This document shows, piece by piece, positions 29,801 to 40,820 of a stretch of DNA of 64,000 nucleotides. Where the stretch lies: positions 62,001 through 126,000 of the forward strand of contig CADBDH010000001.1 in the NCBI GenBank assembly GCA_902793405.1, in the 5' to 3' direction. Origin of the DNA: an uncultured Bacteroidales bacterium (GTDB lineage: Bacteria; Bacteroidota; Bacteroidia; Bacteroidales; Muribaculaceae). Positions within the stretch are counted from its first letter, which is position 1; each line of letters begins with the position of its first letter. Under the pieces are notes generated by a model, which ran no database searches, was not told where the DNA came from, and worked only from the letters and a program-made list of their open reading frames with translations. A program made the translations under genes and the position numbers.

Positions 29801-29911
29801 TTGCTGATGGGTGGCGAAGACAACCCCGCTGCCGACTGCAACCCCGATGGAAACGTGAACGTCTCCGACTTGACCTCACTCATCGACTACCTGCTCTCCG
29901 GCGCCTGGTAA
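23894..29911 (+). CDS. Giant BspA-like LRR / DUF285 surface protein with dockerin-like tail
   Basis: Secreted repeat protein of 2,005 residues, of the type used by Bacteroidales for adhesion or host/matrix binding. Signal peptide MRKILLLLFAVLLTALTASA. Residues ~20-800 are BspA-type leucine-rich repeats (LRR_5, 'LTSVTIPSSVTSIG' units) in three blocks, each opened by a 'NGICYNIT'-like strand segment. Residues ~800-1940 hold four DUF285 blocks, each beginning 'ACYTPSNTTLTFYYD' and built of 26-residue units such as 'LTSLDLSSFNTSNVTNM' ending in MF and usually Cys; the first block has about twelve units. Each block closes with 'VGGxGTTYDANH' and a 'GGPNNPGYFT' segment. From ~1945 it has a dockerin-type pair (DVSGDQSVNIAD, NPDGNVNVSD). 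No enzyme domain is seen; ligand unknown. Confidence 0.92.
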   Translation: MRKILLLLFAVLLTALTASAYSFMYNGICYNITNSTDKTVEVTYTIGYNTYSGSVSIPQTVSNNGTTYRVTAIGTMAFRECTNLTGVTIPSSVTSIGEGAFYKCTSLPRVTIPNSVTSIGINAFLSCNNLTSVDISNSLTSIPANAFASTSLTSVTIPNSVTTIDQGAFNQCYSLTSVVIGSGVTSIGYNVFGNNTTITYIECKGNTPPSIDSSTFTSSHYSNATLKVPRNFENTYRSAEYWSNFTDIASYDIERNGIYYLITSEENKTVEVTYKNNSYNSYSGSVTIPSTVEYNNKTYSVTRIGTSAFRDCTGLTSVTIPSSVTTIDDYAFQGCSNLTSLDLPPYLEIIDEYVFMYCTSLTSIEIPNTVTSIGRYSFYGCTSLTDAIIGNGVTEISYSVFRNCSALQRVTIFSGAHIFPNVFTGCDALTEITCWATTPPYIYISTFESSHYSNAQLYVPVGKKSAYQSANIWSNFTNMHELAANFVVNGIFYKITSTSPSEVEVCYRNGDGNCYSGSVTIPSTVTYGGSTYRVTRIGDEAFYNCAGLTSVTIPSSVTSIGSYAFSSCTGLTSVTIPSSVTYLGESAFGLCTGLTSVTVPASVTDMGAAPFAGCDGLTTLKVASGNPVYSSPNNCNAIIRTSDHALINGCQTTLIPYNVTAIETGAFYSLPSLTSIEIPSSVTSIGRFAFAQCTGLTSVTFPSSVIGIGDRAFQGCTGLTSVKLPSSLTAIGADAFQGCVLMSVTCLAQTPPDLANEAVFDLGTYANATLNVPSASVSAYQDAFGWSNFAHVTVYTGPVGYACYTPSNTTLTFYYDDLRSTREGTTYDLNTGTTQPKWYSIRASVTDVVFDPSFAGARPTTAYYWFREMSNLTTITGIENLNTSDVTRMNHLFYYCSGLTSVDLSHFNTSNVTNMDQMFNGCTGLTSLNLSSFNTSNVKDMSRMFYGCTGLTSLDLSSFNTSNVTNMNYMFYNCTGLTSLDLSSFNTSNVTNMYYMFYNCTGLTSLDVSHFNTSNVTNMNYMFYNCTGLTSLDVSHFNTSNVTSMQFMFSRCSGLSSLNLSSFNTSNVTSMANMFNQCENLTSLDLSSFNTSKVTSMYNMFFRCYALTSLDLSGFNTSSVTNMSDMFNQCLNLTSVNVSSFNTSNVTNMRNMFGYCHKLTSLDLSSFNTSNVTDMSTMFRQSEVLTTIYVGDGWSTDAVTTSTNMFTGCTSLVGGMGTTYDANHVDKTYAHIDGGPNNPGYFTAEGAEPWHEPEAYACYTPSNTTLTFYYDNQRSTREGTTYDLYTDVRCPDWVSGGTNASVTKVVFNSTFADARPTSTFCWFYDMANLTNITGISYLKTNEVTNMGSMFYGCNALTSLDLSSFNTANVTDMSYMFTVCNALTSLDLSNFNTANVTNMNSMFYYCNSLTSLDLSNFNTTNVTDMNWMFNGCIALTSLDLSSFNTANVTKMINMFYGCYSLTSIYVGNEWSTVAVTRSSDMFLGCTSLVGGQGTTYDANHVDATYAHIDGGSNNPGYFTAEGAEPWHEPEAYACYTPSNTTLTFYYDNQRSTRTGTIFEIFLDGDGMGMLPSWVLGASSIEEYVKYVVFDPSFANANPTSTCGWFGRMEYLQSITGMTQYLNTSRVTDMSYMFLNCKQLTNLDLSGFNTAKAKYMLGMFSGIGLTELDLSYFNTARVTITNSMFQNCDNLATIYVGEGWSTASVTNSLNMFDGCTSLVGGKGTTYDANHVNADYAHIDGGPSNPGYFTDINAPAEPEAYAVYTAGNTTLTFYFDTERSTREGTTYDLNVEFDDPGWFIDRSYTSVTHVVFDPSFADARPVSTCSWFWGMTNLQSITGMDCMNTEDVTTMWGMFSSCSSLTTLDLSSFNTSQVTNMLGMFSDCSNLTTIYAGSGWSTATVTTSGDMFKNCTSLVGGMGTTFDPSHTNKAYARIDEGPSRPGYFSEKTTYVPGDVSGDQSVNIADVASLIDLLLMGGEDNPAADCNPDGNVNVSDLTSLIDYLLSGAW
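26580..27430. repeat. 78-bp tandem repeats within the DUF285 region
   Basis: About eleven to twelve 78-base (26-codon) units in a row. Adjacent units around 26743-26990 are almost identical at the DNA level, indicating recent duplication or homogenisation and scope for in-frame length variation. Confidence 0.85.
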
Positions 29912-30214
29912 TGCTCGCGTTGCTCGCCGATTAGAGATTGCTGATTAGTGATTAGAGATTAGTGATTAGAGATTAGTGATTAGTGATTAGTGAGGCATCC
30001 GCGCTCTCTGGCCCCACGCTAAGGCGCAAAGCCGCTAAGATTTTTTAAAGTCGGCGAATTAAACGGATTAAACTGATTGCATCCGCACTCCCTCAGTTGT
30101 CAGGAGTGCGGATGCTTTCGTTAAATTCGCGTAATCCGCGTTAAAATCAAAATGTCTCTAAGCCCTAAGCTCTAGACTCTAAACTCTAGACCCTAGACCT
30201 CTCGCGCAGCGAGC
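29912..30214. repeat. Convergent intergenic region: three repeat families and terminator
   Basis: No gene. In order: a CTCGCGTTGCTCG half-hairpin; a GATTAGTGATTAGAGATTAG array (29930-29993); a dispersed element (30000-30150) with a 13-bp hairpin GCATCCGCACTCC/GGAGTGCGGATGC (30079-30115); a CTAAGCTCTAGACTCTAAAC array; and a CTCGCGCAGCGAG hairpin abutting the tricorn gene stop. The 30047-30150 part is repeated in inverted orientation at 45663-45765. The hairpin likely terminates both convergent transcripts. Confidence 0.7.
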
Positions 30215-33200
30215 TTAATCCACGCCCAGGTCGTGCAGGGTGCGGGGTGCCGGAGTCTTGGGCATGGGCTTGCGGTCCTTGAGCAGGTCGAGGATGACCT
30301 CGATGGCTTTGTCGAGCTGCTGGTCAATGCCGTTGAATTCCATCACGGGGTCATTGTCGATAAGGATGTCGGGGTCCACGCCGTGGTTCTCGACAATCCA
30401 GTTGCCGTGGGTGTCGTAGTTGGTGAAGAAGGGCACGCGTATGTCGGTGCCGTCCATATAGGGCAGCGAGCCGCTGATGCCCACGATGCCACCCCACGAA
30501 CGGGTACCGATAACCGGACCAATCTTGTTCTCCTTGAAGCTCCAGGGGAACAGGTCGCCGTCGCTGGCGCTGTACTTGTTCACCAGCAGCACCTTGGGGC
30601 CGACGAGCGTGCGCTCGGGCGTGGTGCCGTTGTGGTTGCTGCCGCGATACATGGTCAGGCGGTAGGGCTGACGCAGCAGGCGCTCGATGACCATGGGCGA
30701 GATGTTGCCGCCGCCGTTGCCGCGGTCATCGACGATGAGGGCCTCCTTGTCGGTCTGGGCAAAGAAGTAGCGCGAGAACTCACGCAGGCCCTCGGGACCC
30801 ATGTCGGGGATATAGACGTAGCCCACACGGCCACCGGTCTTCTCGCTCACATAGTCGATGTTGTGCTGTACCCACTCGTGGTGGTACAGGGGATATTCAT
30901 CCTGGATGGGCTTGACAACCACCTTGCGGCCGCCCTCGAGGGTCAGCTCGGTCATCACGCCGGCCTTGTCGCGCAGCAGGGTGTAGATGTTGTTCACGCC
31001 CTGGGCACTCACACCGTCAACGGCGGTGATGACATCACCCTCCTTGACGTTCATGCCGGGCTCGAGCAGCGGCGAGCGCAACTCGTTGCGGTCGGGAGCG
31101 CCGCGCAATATCTTGGTGATCTTGTAGCCGTTGGCCACCTGCTCCAGCTCAGCACCCAGCATGCCGATGTTGTGCTGGTCAGCCTTGATGTGGTCGCCAC
31201 CGTCAACGTAGGCATGTCCCACGGCCAACTCGCCAATCATGCCGCCGATGACGTAGGTGAGGTCCAGGCGGTTCTTGACGTAGGGCAGCAGGGCGGCATA
31301 CTTGTCGTGCATCGCCTGCCAGTCCACGCCGTGCATGTTCTCGAGGTAGAAGCCGTCGCGATAGTTGCGCCAGGCCTCGTTGAAAATCTGGTTCCACTCC
31401 TGGTCGTAGTTGACCGTGGCAATCATGTCGTCGAGGTTCACGGCCTCGCTCAGGTCGGCCTTGCGGGGCAACAGTGGAGCGATGTAGAGGTTGTCACCCT
31501 TCATGAACGCTGCCGTCTTCAGGTCGGGCGAGGGGAACATGAAGGCACGCTCGGCAACGACTTCGTCCTTCTGCTCGGCAAAGTCAAAAACACGCACGCC
31601 GCCACGGCCGCTGCTGTACCACAGGTGGCTGCCGTCGCAGGCAAAGCCGCCATAGCTGCCGGTGCCCAGGGGGAGTTTCACGATGCGGTCCTGGATGCCG
31701 TCGATGTCGATGCGGATGGCACCGGCATCGGCCTGGGCCTTACCCTTGCCGCCCTTCTTGTCCTTGGGGGCCTCTTTGGGGGCATCCTTAGGCTTGTCGC
31801 CACCGGCGTTCACCTGGTCGTCCTTGGGAAGGAAGGGCGAGGGGGTGTCCTTGGCCAGCATGACGAGGTAGATGCCCTCCATGTCACGGTAGGCAAAGTT
31901 CCACTCGATGCTGCTGTAGATGGGGTTGAAGTCGCGGGCCGAGGCAAAAATCAGGTATTTGCCGTCGCTCGAGAAAACGGGCGAGTTGCTGTCATACCAG
32001 CGGTCGGTCACGGGGTATTCCTTGCGCTCGGCGATATTGTAGAGGTAAACCACGCTGTATTCGTTGGTTCCCTGGCGGTAATAGGTCAGCCACTTGCCGT
32101 CGGGCGAGAAACTCGGGGTGGGAATTTCGCCCATCTCGTCGGTGAGCAGGGTCTGCTTGGCCATGGTCTTGACGTTGAGCAGCGTCATGCGGTTCTTGCG
32201 GTCGGTATAGACAATCTGGCTGCCGTCGGGGCTCCATTCAAAGTCGCGGATGTAGGTGTCGTTGTCCTTGGTGAGCTGGATGGCCTTGTCACTGCCCACG
32301 GGGCGCATCCACAACTCGGTCTCGCCGGTCTGGTCGCTGATGTAGGCGATGTTCTTGCCGTCGGGGCTCCACTGGGCGTTGCGCTCGTGCACGCCGGGGG
32401 TGTGGGTGATGTTGCGCGTCACGCCGTGCTTGGCGGGCACGTCAAACACCTCGCCGCGGGCACTGATGACGATGCGGCTGCCGTCAGGAGCCAGGCTGCC
32501 GCTGCGCAGGTCGTCCTTCACCTTGCGCTGCTCCTCGCGGGCAAAGTTGTTCTCGCTGTTGAGATAGACGGTGATCTTCTCGCTGCGCTTGGTCGCGGGA
32601 TCGAGCACATACAGGTAGCCGCCGTTCTCAAAAACGATCTTGCCGCCACCGCAGTTGGCAAACTTCACGTCATACTCGGTGAAGTCGGTCACCTTCTGCG
32701 TTGCGCCGGTGCGGGTGTTGTAGACGAAGATGTTCATGCGGTTGTCGCGGTCGCTCATGAAGTAAATCTCGTCGCCAATCCACATCGGGTCGATGTCCTG
32801 GGCAATGTTGTCGGTGATGTTGGTCACCGTCTTGGTCTGGGTGTCATAGATCCAGATGTCGTCGGCCATACCGCCCTTGTAGTATTTCCACGTGCGGAAC
32901 TCGCGGAAGACGCGGTTGTAGGCCATCTTGGTGCCATCGGCGTTGTAGGAGCAGAAACCGCCCTCGGGCAAGGGCAGCTGCTTGGACATGCTGCCGTCGA
33001 TGGGAGCGCACCACAGTTTGCCGTCAAAGCTGTCGCTGATGCGGTTGCGATAGACGACGCTACGGCCATCGGGGGTCCAGGTCATCACGATGTTGTTGGG
33101 ACCCATGCGGTCGCCCCAGTCGTCACGAGGGTTGCTGGCCGTGAAGGTGATGCGGCGGGGCTCGCCACCCTGGGCGGGCATGACATAGACCTCGGTGTTG

Positions 33201-33451
33201 CCGTCGTACTGGCCCGTGAAGGCGATGGTCTGCCCGTCGGGCGAGAAGCGGGCAAAGGCCTCGTAGCCCTTGTGTGACGTGAGTTTGCGTGCCGTGCCGC
33301 CGGTGATGGGCACAGTGTAGATGTCGCCGGCATAGGAGAAGGCGACGTCACGGCCGTTGGTGCCGGGGAAACGCAACAGGCGTCCCTCGTCGGCCTGGCT
33401 GTTCAAAGCCACGGCAGCCAATGCTGCCATCAGGATGAATTTTGGATTCAT
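30215..33451 (-). CDS. Secreted tricorn-like S41 protease
   Basis: Large exported serine protease related to archaeal tricorn, 1,078 residues. Signal peptide MNPKFILMAALAAVALNSQA. Two beta-propeller regions of PD40/WD40-like blades ('FSPDGQTIAFTGQYDGNTEV', 'WSPDGKNIAYIS') cover residues ~25-540 and ~580-690, split by a Lys/Gly/Asp-rich linker (~545-575). Then come a tricorn C1-like helical region, a PDZ domain (~770-860, 'LEPGMNVKEGDVITAVDG') and the S41 catalytic core with 'VDDRGNGGGNISP' and the serine in 'NKYSASDGD', followed by 'GTRSWGGIVG'. Role: processing oligopeptides in the periplasm or at the surface, with the propellers gating access. Its leader consists of an AACTAAAAACT repeat array. 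Confidence 0.93.
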   Translation of the reverse strand: MNPKFILMAALAAVALNSQADEGRLLRFPGTNGRDVAFSYAGDIYTVPITGGTARKLTSHKGYEAFARFSPDGQTIAFTGQYDGNTEVYVMPAQGGEPRRITFTASNPRDDWGDRMGPNNIVMTWTPDGRSVVYRNRISDSFDGKLWCAPIDGSMSKQLPLPEGGFCSYNADGTKMAYNRVFREFRTWKYYKGGMADDIWIYDTQTKTVTNITDNIAQDIDPMWIGDEIYFMSDRDNRMNIFVYNTRTGATQKVTDFTEYDVKFANCGGGKIVFENGGYLYVLDPATKRSEKITVYLNSENNFAREEQRKVKDDLRSGSLAPDGSRIVISARGEVFDVPAKHGVTRNITHTPGVHERNAQWSPDGKNIAYISDQTGETELWMRPVGSDKAIQLTKDNDTYIRDFEWSPDGSQIVYTDRKNRMTLLNVKTMAKQTLLTDEMGEIPTPSFSPDGKWLTYYRQGTNEYSVVYLYNIAERKEYPVTDRWYDSNSPVFSSDGKYLIFASARDFNPIYSSIEWNFAYRDMEGIYLVMLAKDTPSPFLPKDDQVNAGGDKPKDAPKEAPKDKKGGKGKAQADAGAIRIDIDGIQDRIVKLPLGTGSYGGFACDGSHLWYSSGRGGVRVFDFAEQKDEVVAERAFMFPSPDLKTAAFMKGDNLYIAPLLPRKADLSEAVNLDDMIATVNYDQEWNQIFNEAWRNYRDGFYLENMHGVDWQAMHDKYAALLPYVKNRLDLTYVIGGMIGELAVGHAYVDGGDHIKADQHNIGMLGAELEQVANGYKITKILRGAPDRNELRSPLLEPGMNVKEGDVITAVDGVSAQGVNNIYTLLRDKAGVMTELTLEGGRKVVVKPIQDEYPLYHHEWVQHNIDYVSEKTGGRVGYVYIPDMGPEGLREFSRYFFAQTDKEALIVDDRGNGGGNISPMVIERLLRQPYRLTMYRGSNHNGTTPERTLVGPKVLLVNKYSASDGDLFPWSFKENKIGPVIGTRSWGGIVGISGSLPYMDGTDIRVPFFTNYDTHGNWIVENHGVDPDILIDNDPVMEFNGIDQQLDKAIEVILDLLKDRKPMPKTPAPRTLHDLGVD

Positions 33452-33454
33452 TGT

Positions 33455-33522
33455 TCTTGAGTTTTTAGTTTTTAGTTTTTAGTTTTAAGTTTTTAGTTTT
33501 TAGTTTTAAGTTGTTAGTTATG
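33455..33522. repeat. AACTAAAAACT array in tricorn leader
   Basis: On the minus strand AACTAACAACTTAAAACTAA and further AAAAACTAA units end eight bases before the tricorn start codon, in the same sense as that gene. Confidence 0.75.
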
Positions 33523-33536
33523 TTCTATTCGTTGTG

Positions 33537-35696
33537 TCAGCGCTTGATAACCCTGAGGTGGACGGGTTCGCAGGGCGTGAATGCCTTGGGAAGCCTGATT
33601 TGCCTGAAGGTGATGGCGTTCTCGCCCTTGAGCAGCTTGACGGGAACCATGTTGCTGTGGGCAATACCGTTGATGCTGAAGTCGTTGATGTTGGTCATCA
33701 CCAGCGTTCCCATCAGGTGGGTGTTGACGGTCACTTCCCTCACGTCGAGCGTGCCGGTGGGATGATAACCCAGGTCAACCAGATAATCGCCACCCTCGGC
33801 CACACTGACGGTGATGGTGGTTTGGCCGCCCACGCTGTCGGGGAAGAAGGCGATCTGCGGCGTCAGGTTGAAGGCTATGTAAGGCCTGGACATGTAGCCG
33901 TTGACATATTTGCCGGCTATCTCTACCGCATACTCGACAAAGCCGTCATTCTGGGGCAGGGCAAACACCGAGTCGTGGATTTCGGTCTTCCTGCCGTTGA
34001 TCAACAGGCGATAGTTCAGTTGGGGATTGTAATCGACGATGTGTCCGCTGTCGTCGGTCCATTCCACCGTTGGGGTGGGGGGCATGAACACCTCGTTGTG
34101 GTGCAGCGTGACCTTGTTGGTCTTGCGCTGGCCCTGCTGCATGGTGATGACAATGCTGTGGCGACCCTCAATGTCGTTGGGCAGGAACGCGCTCTCGAGG
34201 ACAGTGCCGTTATCAGTGATTTTGGCTACGTCGTTGCCGATGCCCTCGACCGTGATGTCGAGCACGGCATGGCGGTAGTTGAATCCGGTCAGTACCTTGG
34301 TGCCGGGCATGCCATCGGGCACGGTAGGCGTGAACTCGATGCCTTCGGGCTTGAAGTTCATGCCCATGAGCACCCGCATCACCATGGCGGCATTGGACGC
34401 GGCGGTTCCCAGGTCGTCGGTATTGATGCCCTGGATGTGAATGCCATGGGACTGGTAGAGCGCTTGGGCGCGGTACAGGGCGCCCAGGCCGCGGCGCAGG
34501 GCGTTCTCGTTGCGGGTATAGGCCGCTGCCAGGTTCCACAAGGCCTGGGTCGTCGCCCACGATGCGTTGGCAAAATAGGGCTCGATGGCTGTCGAGGGCG
34601 GGTAGGTGACATTCACGCCGCAGTTCGAGACGGGCGTTTGGCTGATCAGGTTCTCGGCGCGGTCATCGTCGGCAATGCCCCACAAGACGCACATCGCCTG
34701 CGAGGTGTTGTCGGTGAGCGGTGACTGCTTGGGCACAGCCATGCCATAGAGGAATGAACTGTAAAAGCCCCGCTGCTCGTTCCACAGGTATTGGTTGATG
34801 CCATCCTTGAGGCGCTGGGCGTCTTTGTCATGGGAGTGCTCGATTTCCATCTCGTCGGCCATTTCGGCTAAGATGGCATAGGCATGGGCGGTGAGGATGT
34901 TGTTGCCCAGCGACATGCACGAGAACAGGTCGTTATAGCCCATCCAGGTCATGCGGCGGGCGCCCAGGGGGCGTGACGAGGTGAATCCTGCCCCGTGATT
35001 CAGGCCGGTAGTGCGGTCGGGCAGCACTTGGCTGTTGATATCCAGCGTTTTTTTGATGACATGGTAGGAATAGGCCAGCCACTGGCGGTCGCCGGTGGTC
35101 TTATACACCTCCCAAGCGGCCGTTGCCCAGCCGATGTGGTCGCTCACGATGGGCCACTGACCCTCGCGCTGCATGATGATGCTGTCGCGGTCCACCATGG
35201 TCTTGAGGGTAGACATGGCCTGGTGGGGCTTGAGGCAAGCCAATGACAGGTAGATGGCGCAGTACAGGCGGCTGTAATTGTGCTCGGCGACGAAGTTGCC
35301 GTTCTTGTCGATGCCGTCGGCAATGTGGTCCATCGACATGTCGTAGAGGGCGTCCACCAGCCGCAGGCCACTCTTGAACTCGGGCATGGTGGCAGGGCGC
35401 TCCTTGCGTTTGTGCCACTTCTTGCCCTGCACAAATTTAATGTTCAGGGAGTCGTAGCGGTTATAGATGGTATCCAAGCGGCCAAGCCCCACGTTGGTCT
35501 CGATGCGGTCGCCGCGACGTGGCACCCACGCCATGACGGTGTCCTCGATGACACTGTCGCCAGTAACGGTAAAAGCGTCGTTCTGGACAATCACCTGACT
35601 GTTCATCTCCTGCCGTCCGTGACAGGCACACAACAACAGGCCCACAGCTATCGCCATGAGCCACAGATGTGGCTTAAGCACTTGATTCATATTCAT
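33537..35696 (-). CDS. Lipoprotein with (alpha/alpha)6 glycosidase-like domain
   Basis: Lipoprotein of about 719 residues whose middle part looks like a six-hairpin glycosidase of the GH63/MGH1-like group: 'WPIVSDHIGWATAAWEVYK', 'GYNDLFSCMSLGNN', 'WNEQRGFYSSFLYG', 'GINTDDLGTAASNAAMVMRV' and repeated helical hairpins, residues ~90-490. A beta-rich C-terminal region (~500-719) resembles Ig/carbohydrate-binding modules. The start at 35696 (MNMNQVLKPHLW, signal ending in lipobox LCAC) is preferred over the longer frame from 35729 because a promoter -7 element (TATCTTTG) sits at 35705-35712, upstream of 35696 but inside the longer frame. Substrate and catalytic acids not assigned. It lies upstream of the tricorn gene, same strand. 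Confidence 0.75.
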   Translation of the reverse strand: MNMNQVLKPHLWLMAIAVGLLLCACHGRQEMNSQVIVQNDAFTVTGDSVIEDTVMAWVPRRGDRIETNVGLGRLDTIYNRYDSLNIKFVQGKKWHKRKERPATMPEFKSGLRLVDALYDMSMDHIADGIDKNGNFVAEHNYSRLYCAIYLSLACLKPHQAMSTLKTMVDRDSIIMQREGQWPIVSDHIGWATAAWEVYKTTGDRQWLAYSYHVIKKTLDINSQVLPDRTTGLNHGAGFTSSRPLGARRMTWMGYNDLFSCMSLGNNILTAHAYAILAEMADEMEIEHSHDKDAQRLKDGINQYLWNEQRGFYSSFLYGMAVPKQSPLTDNTSQAMCVLWGIADDDRAENLISQTPVSNCGVNVTYPPSTAIEPYFANASWATTQALWNLAAAYTRNENALRRGLGALYRAQALYQSHGIHIQGINTDDLGTAASNAAMVMRVLMGMNFKPEGIEFTPTVPDGMPGTKVLTGFNYRHAVLDITVEGIGNDVAKITDNGTVLESAFLPNDIEGRHSIVITMQQGQRKTNKVTLHHNEVFMPPTPTVEWTDDSGHIVDYNPQLNYRLLINGRKTEIHDSVFALPQNDGFVEYAVEIAGKYVNGYMSRPYIAFNLTPQIAFFPDSVGGQTTITVSVAEGGDYLVDLGYHPTGTLDVREVTVNTHLMGTLVMTNINDFSINGIAHSNMVPVKLLKGENAITFRQIRLPKAFTPCEPVHLRVIKR

Positions 35697-35704
35697 TGTT
35701 GACG

Positions 35705-35712
35705 CAAAGATA
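35705..35712 (-). promoter_or_regulatory. -7 element for glycosidase-like lipoprotein gene
   Basis: Minus strand TATCTTTG, an exact TAnnTTTG. The A of the preferred ATG is only 8 bases beyond its last base, implying a leader of a few bases at most. The -33 partner is not clear. Confidence 0.45.
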
Positions 35713-35730
35713 ATTGTTTTTTGCAACAAA

Positions 35731-35746
35731 TGGCACGTTAATTGCT
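35731..35746 (+). promoter_or_regulatory. Sigma-54 type promoter, distal groES site
   Basis: TGGCACGTTAATTGCT, an exact match to TGGCACG-N4-TTGCW. It points toward groES, 315 bases upstream of its start; predicted transcription start near 35758. The transcript would include a 43-codon frame at 35801-35932 of doubtful reality. Confidence 0.65.
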
Positions 35747-35990
35747 TTTTTGATGCCTGGAAAGTGTTTTTTTTATGTTATTGTTTCAGGTAATACATTT
35801 ATGAATATGAAAAAGTCAGATCATAATAGAACACCCCATAGCGGGCGTCAATTCCTCCCCCCACATGCCTATCACCCTAATCCCTCGCTCGCGGCGTCAC
35901 GGCGCCCGTTTATCGCGTGGCCCGACAGATAGGCCGTTCCTGTCATCACTCAAGTGGCAGACATTGTGACAAAATGGCGGTTTTCGCCTA

Positions 35991-36016
35991 TTGGCATACT
36001 CGTTGCTAATTAGCAA
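35991..36016 (+). promoter_or_regulatory. Sigma-54 type promoter of groESL with overlapping palindrome
   Basis: TTGGCATACTCGTTGCT has the -24 GG and -12 GC exactly 10 bases apart; predicted start near 36018, a leader of about 43 bases. The perfect palindrome TTGCTAATTAGCAA (36003-36016) overlaps the -12 element and could be an operator. No CIRCE sequence is present. The remainder of 35747-35990 shows no other recognised feature. Confidence 0.7.
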
Positions 36017-36060
36017 AGCAGAAAATCAACTAACATTTTAATAACATCAAACGATTAATC

Positions 36061-36333
36061 ATGACTATTAAACCATTGAACGACCGCGTTCTCATCGAAC
36101 CGGCTAAAGCAGAAGAAGTTGTCGGTGGCATCATCATCCCCGACAGTGCTAAGGAAAAACCTCTCAAGGGCAAAGTGCGTGCCGCAGGCAACGGAACCAA
36201 AGACGAGGAAATGATTGTTAAGCCCGGTGATACCGTCCTCTATGGCAAGTATGCCGGCAACGAAATCGAAATCGACGGTGAGAAGCTGTTGATGATGCGC
36301 CAAAACGACATCCTGGCCATCGTCATCGACTAA
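36061..36333 (+). CDS. groES: GroES co-chaperonin
   Basis: Ten-kilodalton co-chaperonin that caps the GroEL chamber; 90 residues. Typical N-terminus '[12 protein letters not shown]', mobile-loop '[18 protein letters not shown]' and '[19 protein letters not shown]'. First gene of groES-groEL, with 81 bases to groEL containing an AACTAAAAACTAG array. Two sigma-54 type promoters lie upstream. Confidence 0.98.
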   Translation: MTIKPLNDRVLIEPAKAEEVVGGIIIPDSAKEKPLKGKVRAAGNGTKDEEMIVKPGDTVLYGKYAGNEIEIDGEKLLMMRQNDILAIVID

Positions 36334-36361
36334 AATAGTTTTAAATATAAGAATTAGGAAT

Positions 36362-38055
<1,694 letters not shown>

Positions 38056-38117
38056 TCCGTCTAGAAAAGAAACGAAGAGGTTAGATTTTTCATAACATTT
38101 AGATTTATTTGGTTAAT

Positions 38118-38152
38118 CCCCTGTCAGCAGTGATGCAGACAGGGGATTTTTC
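38118..38152 (+). terminator. groEL terminator
   Basis: CCCCTGTC/GACAGGGG stem with a 13-base loop, followed by ATTTTT, about 60 bases after the groEL stop. It also separates groEL from convergent lon. Confidence 0.8.
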
Positions 38153-38189
38153 AGGTCGATTGCTACAAGTAAATGAAAGCCGAGAGCGG

Positions 38190-40634
<2,445 letters not shown>

Positions 40635-40669
40635 ATTCCTTCATTAGATAATCAAATGATTGTAGAAAC

Positions 40670-40685
40670 GCAAATCGGGTGCCAA
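40670..40685 (-). promoter_or_regulatory. Sigma-54 type promoter of lon
   Basis: Minus strand TTGGCACCCGATTTGC: TGGCAC-N5-TTGC with exact 10-base GG-GC spacing. Predicted start near 40658, a 24-base leader before the lon ATG. Confidence 0.75.
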
Positions 40686-40748
40686 AGGTACAAAAAACAG
40701 CCGAATGGGCACGAATAATGGCGGGTCATTTATAGAAAAATAACACAA

Positions 40749-40779
40749 CAGGCGGCCCGACATGGAATCGAGCCGCCTG
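40749..40779 (-). terminator. Terminator of amidase operon
   Basis: CAGGCGGC/GCCGCCTG stem extended by inner CGA/TCG pairs, then a T-rich tract on the minus strand, about 42 bases after the amidase gene stop. It is centred ~106 bases upstream of the predicted lon start, so it could also be an activator site. Confidence 0.65.
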
Positions 40780-40820
40780 ATTGATGCAACGAACGATTAT
40801 AGGCGTCCGTTAAATTAGGA

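Noticed and set aside
30233..33277. 1,014-codon open frame on the plus strand
   Set aside because: It lies entirely antisense to the tricorn-like gene, has no recognisable domain, and results from the GC-rich codon pattern of the real gene.
35714..35932. 72-codon frame (or 43 codons from 35801) between the two groES-side promoters
   Set aside because: No family, odd Pro/His/Arg composition, weak initiation context. Kept only as a possibility tied to the distal sigma-54 site.
36003..36016. CIRCE/HrcA operator at groES
   Set aside because: The palindrome is TTGCTAATTAGCAA, not TTAGCACTC-N9-GAGTGCTAA; the arms and spacing do not fit.
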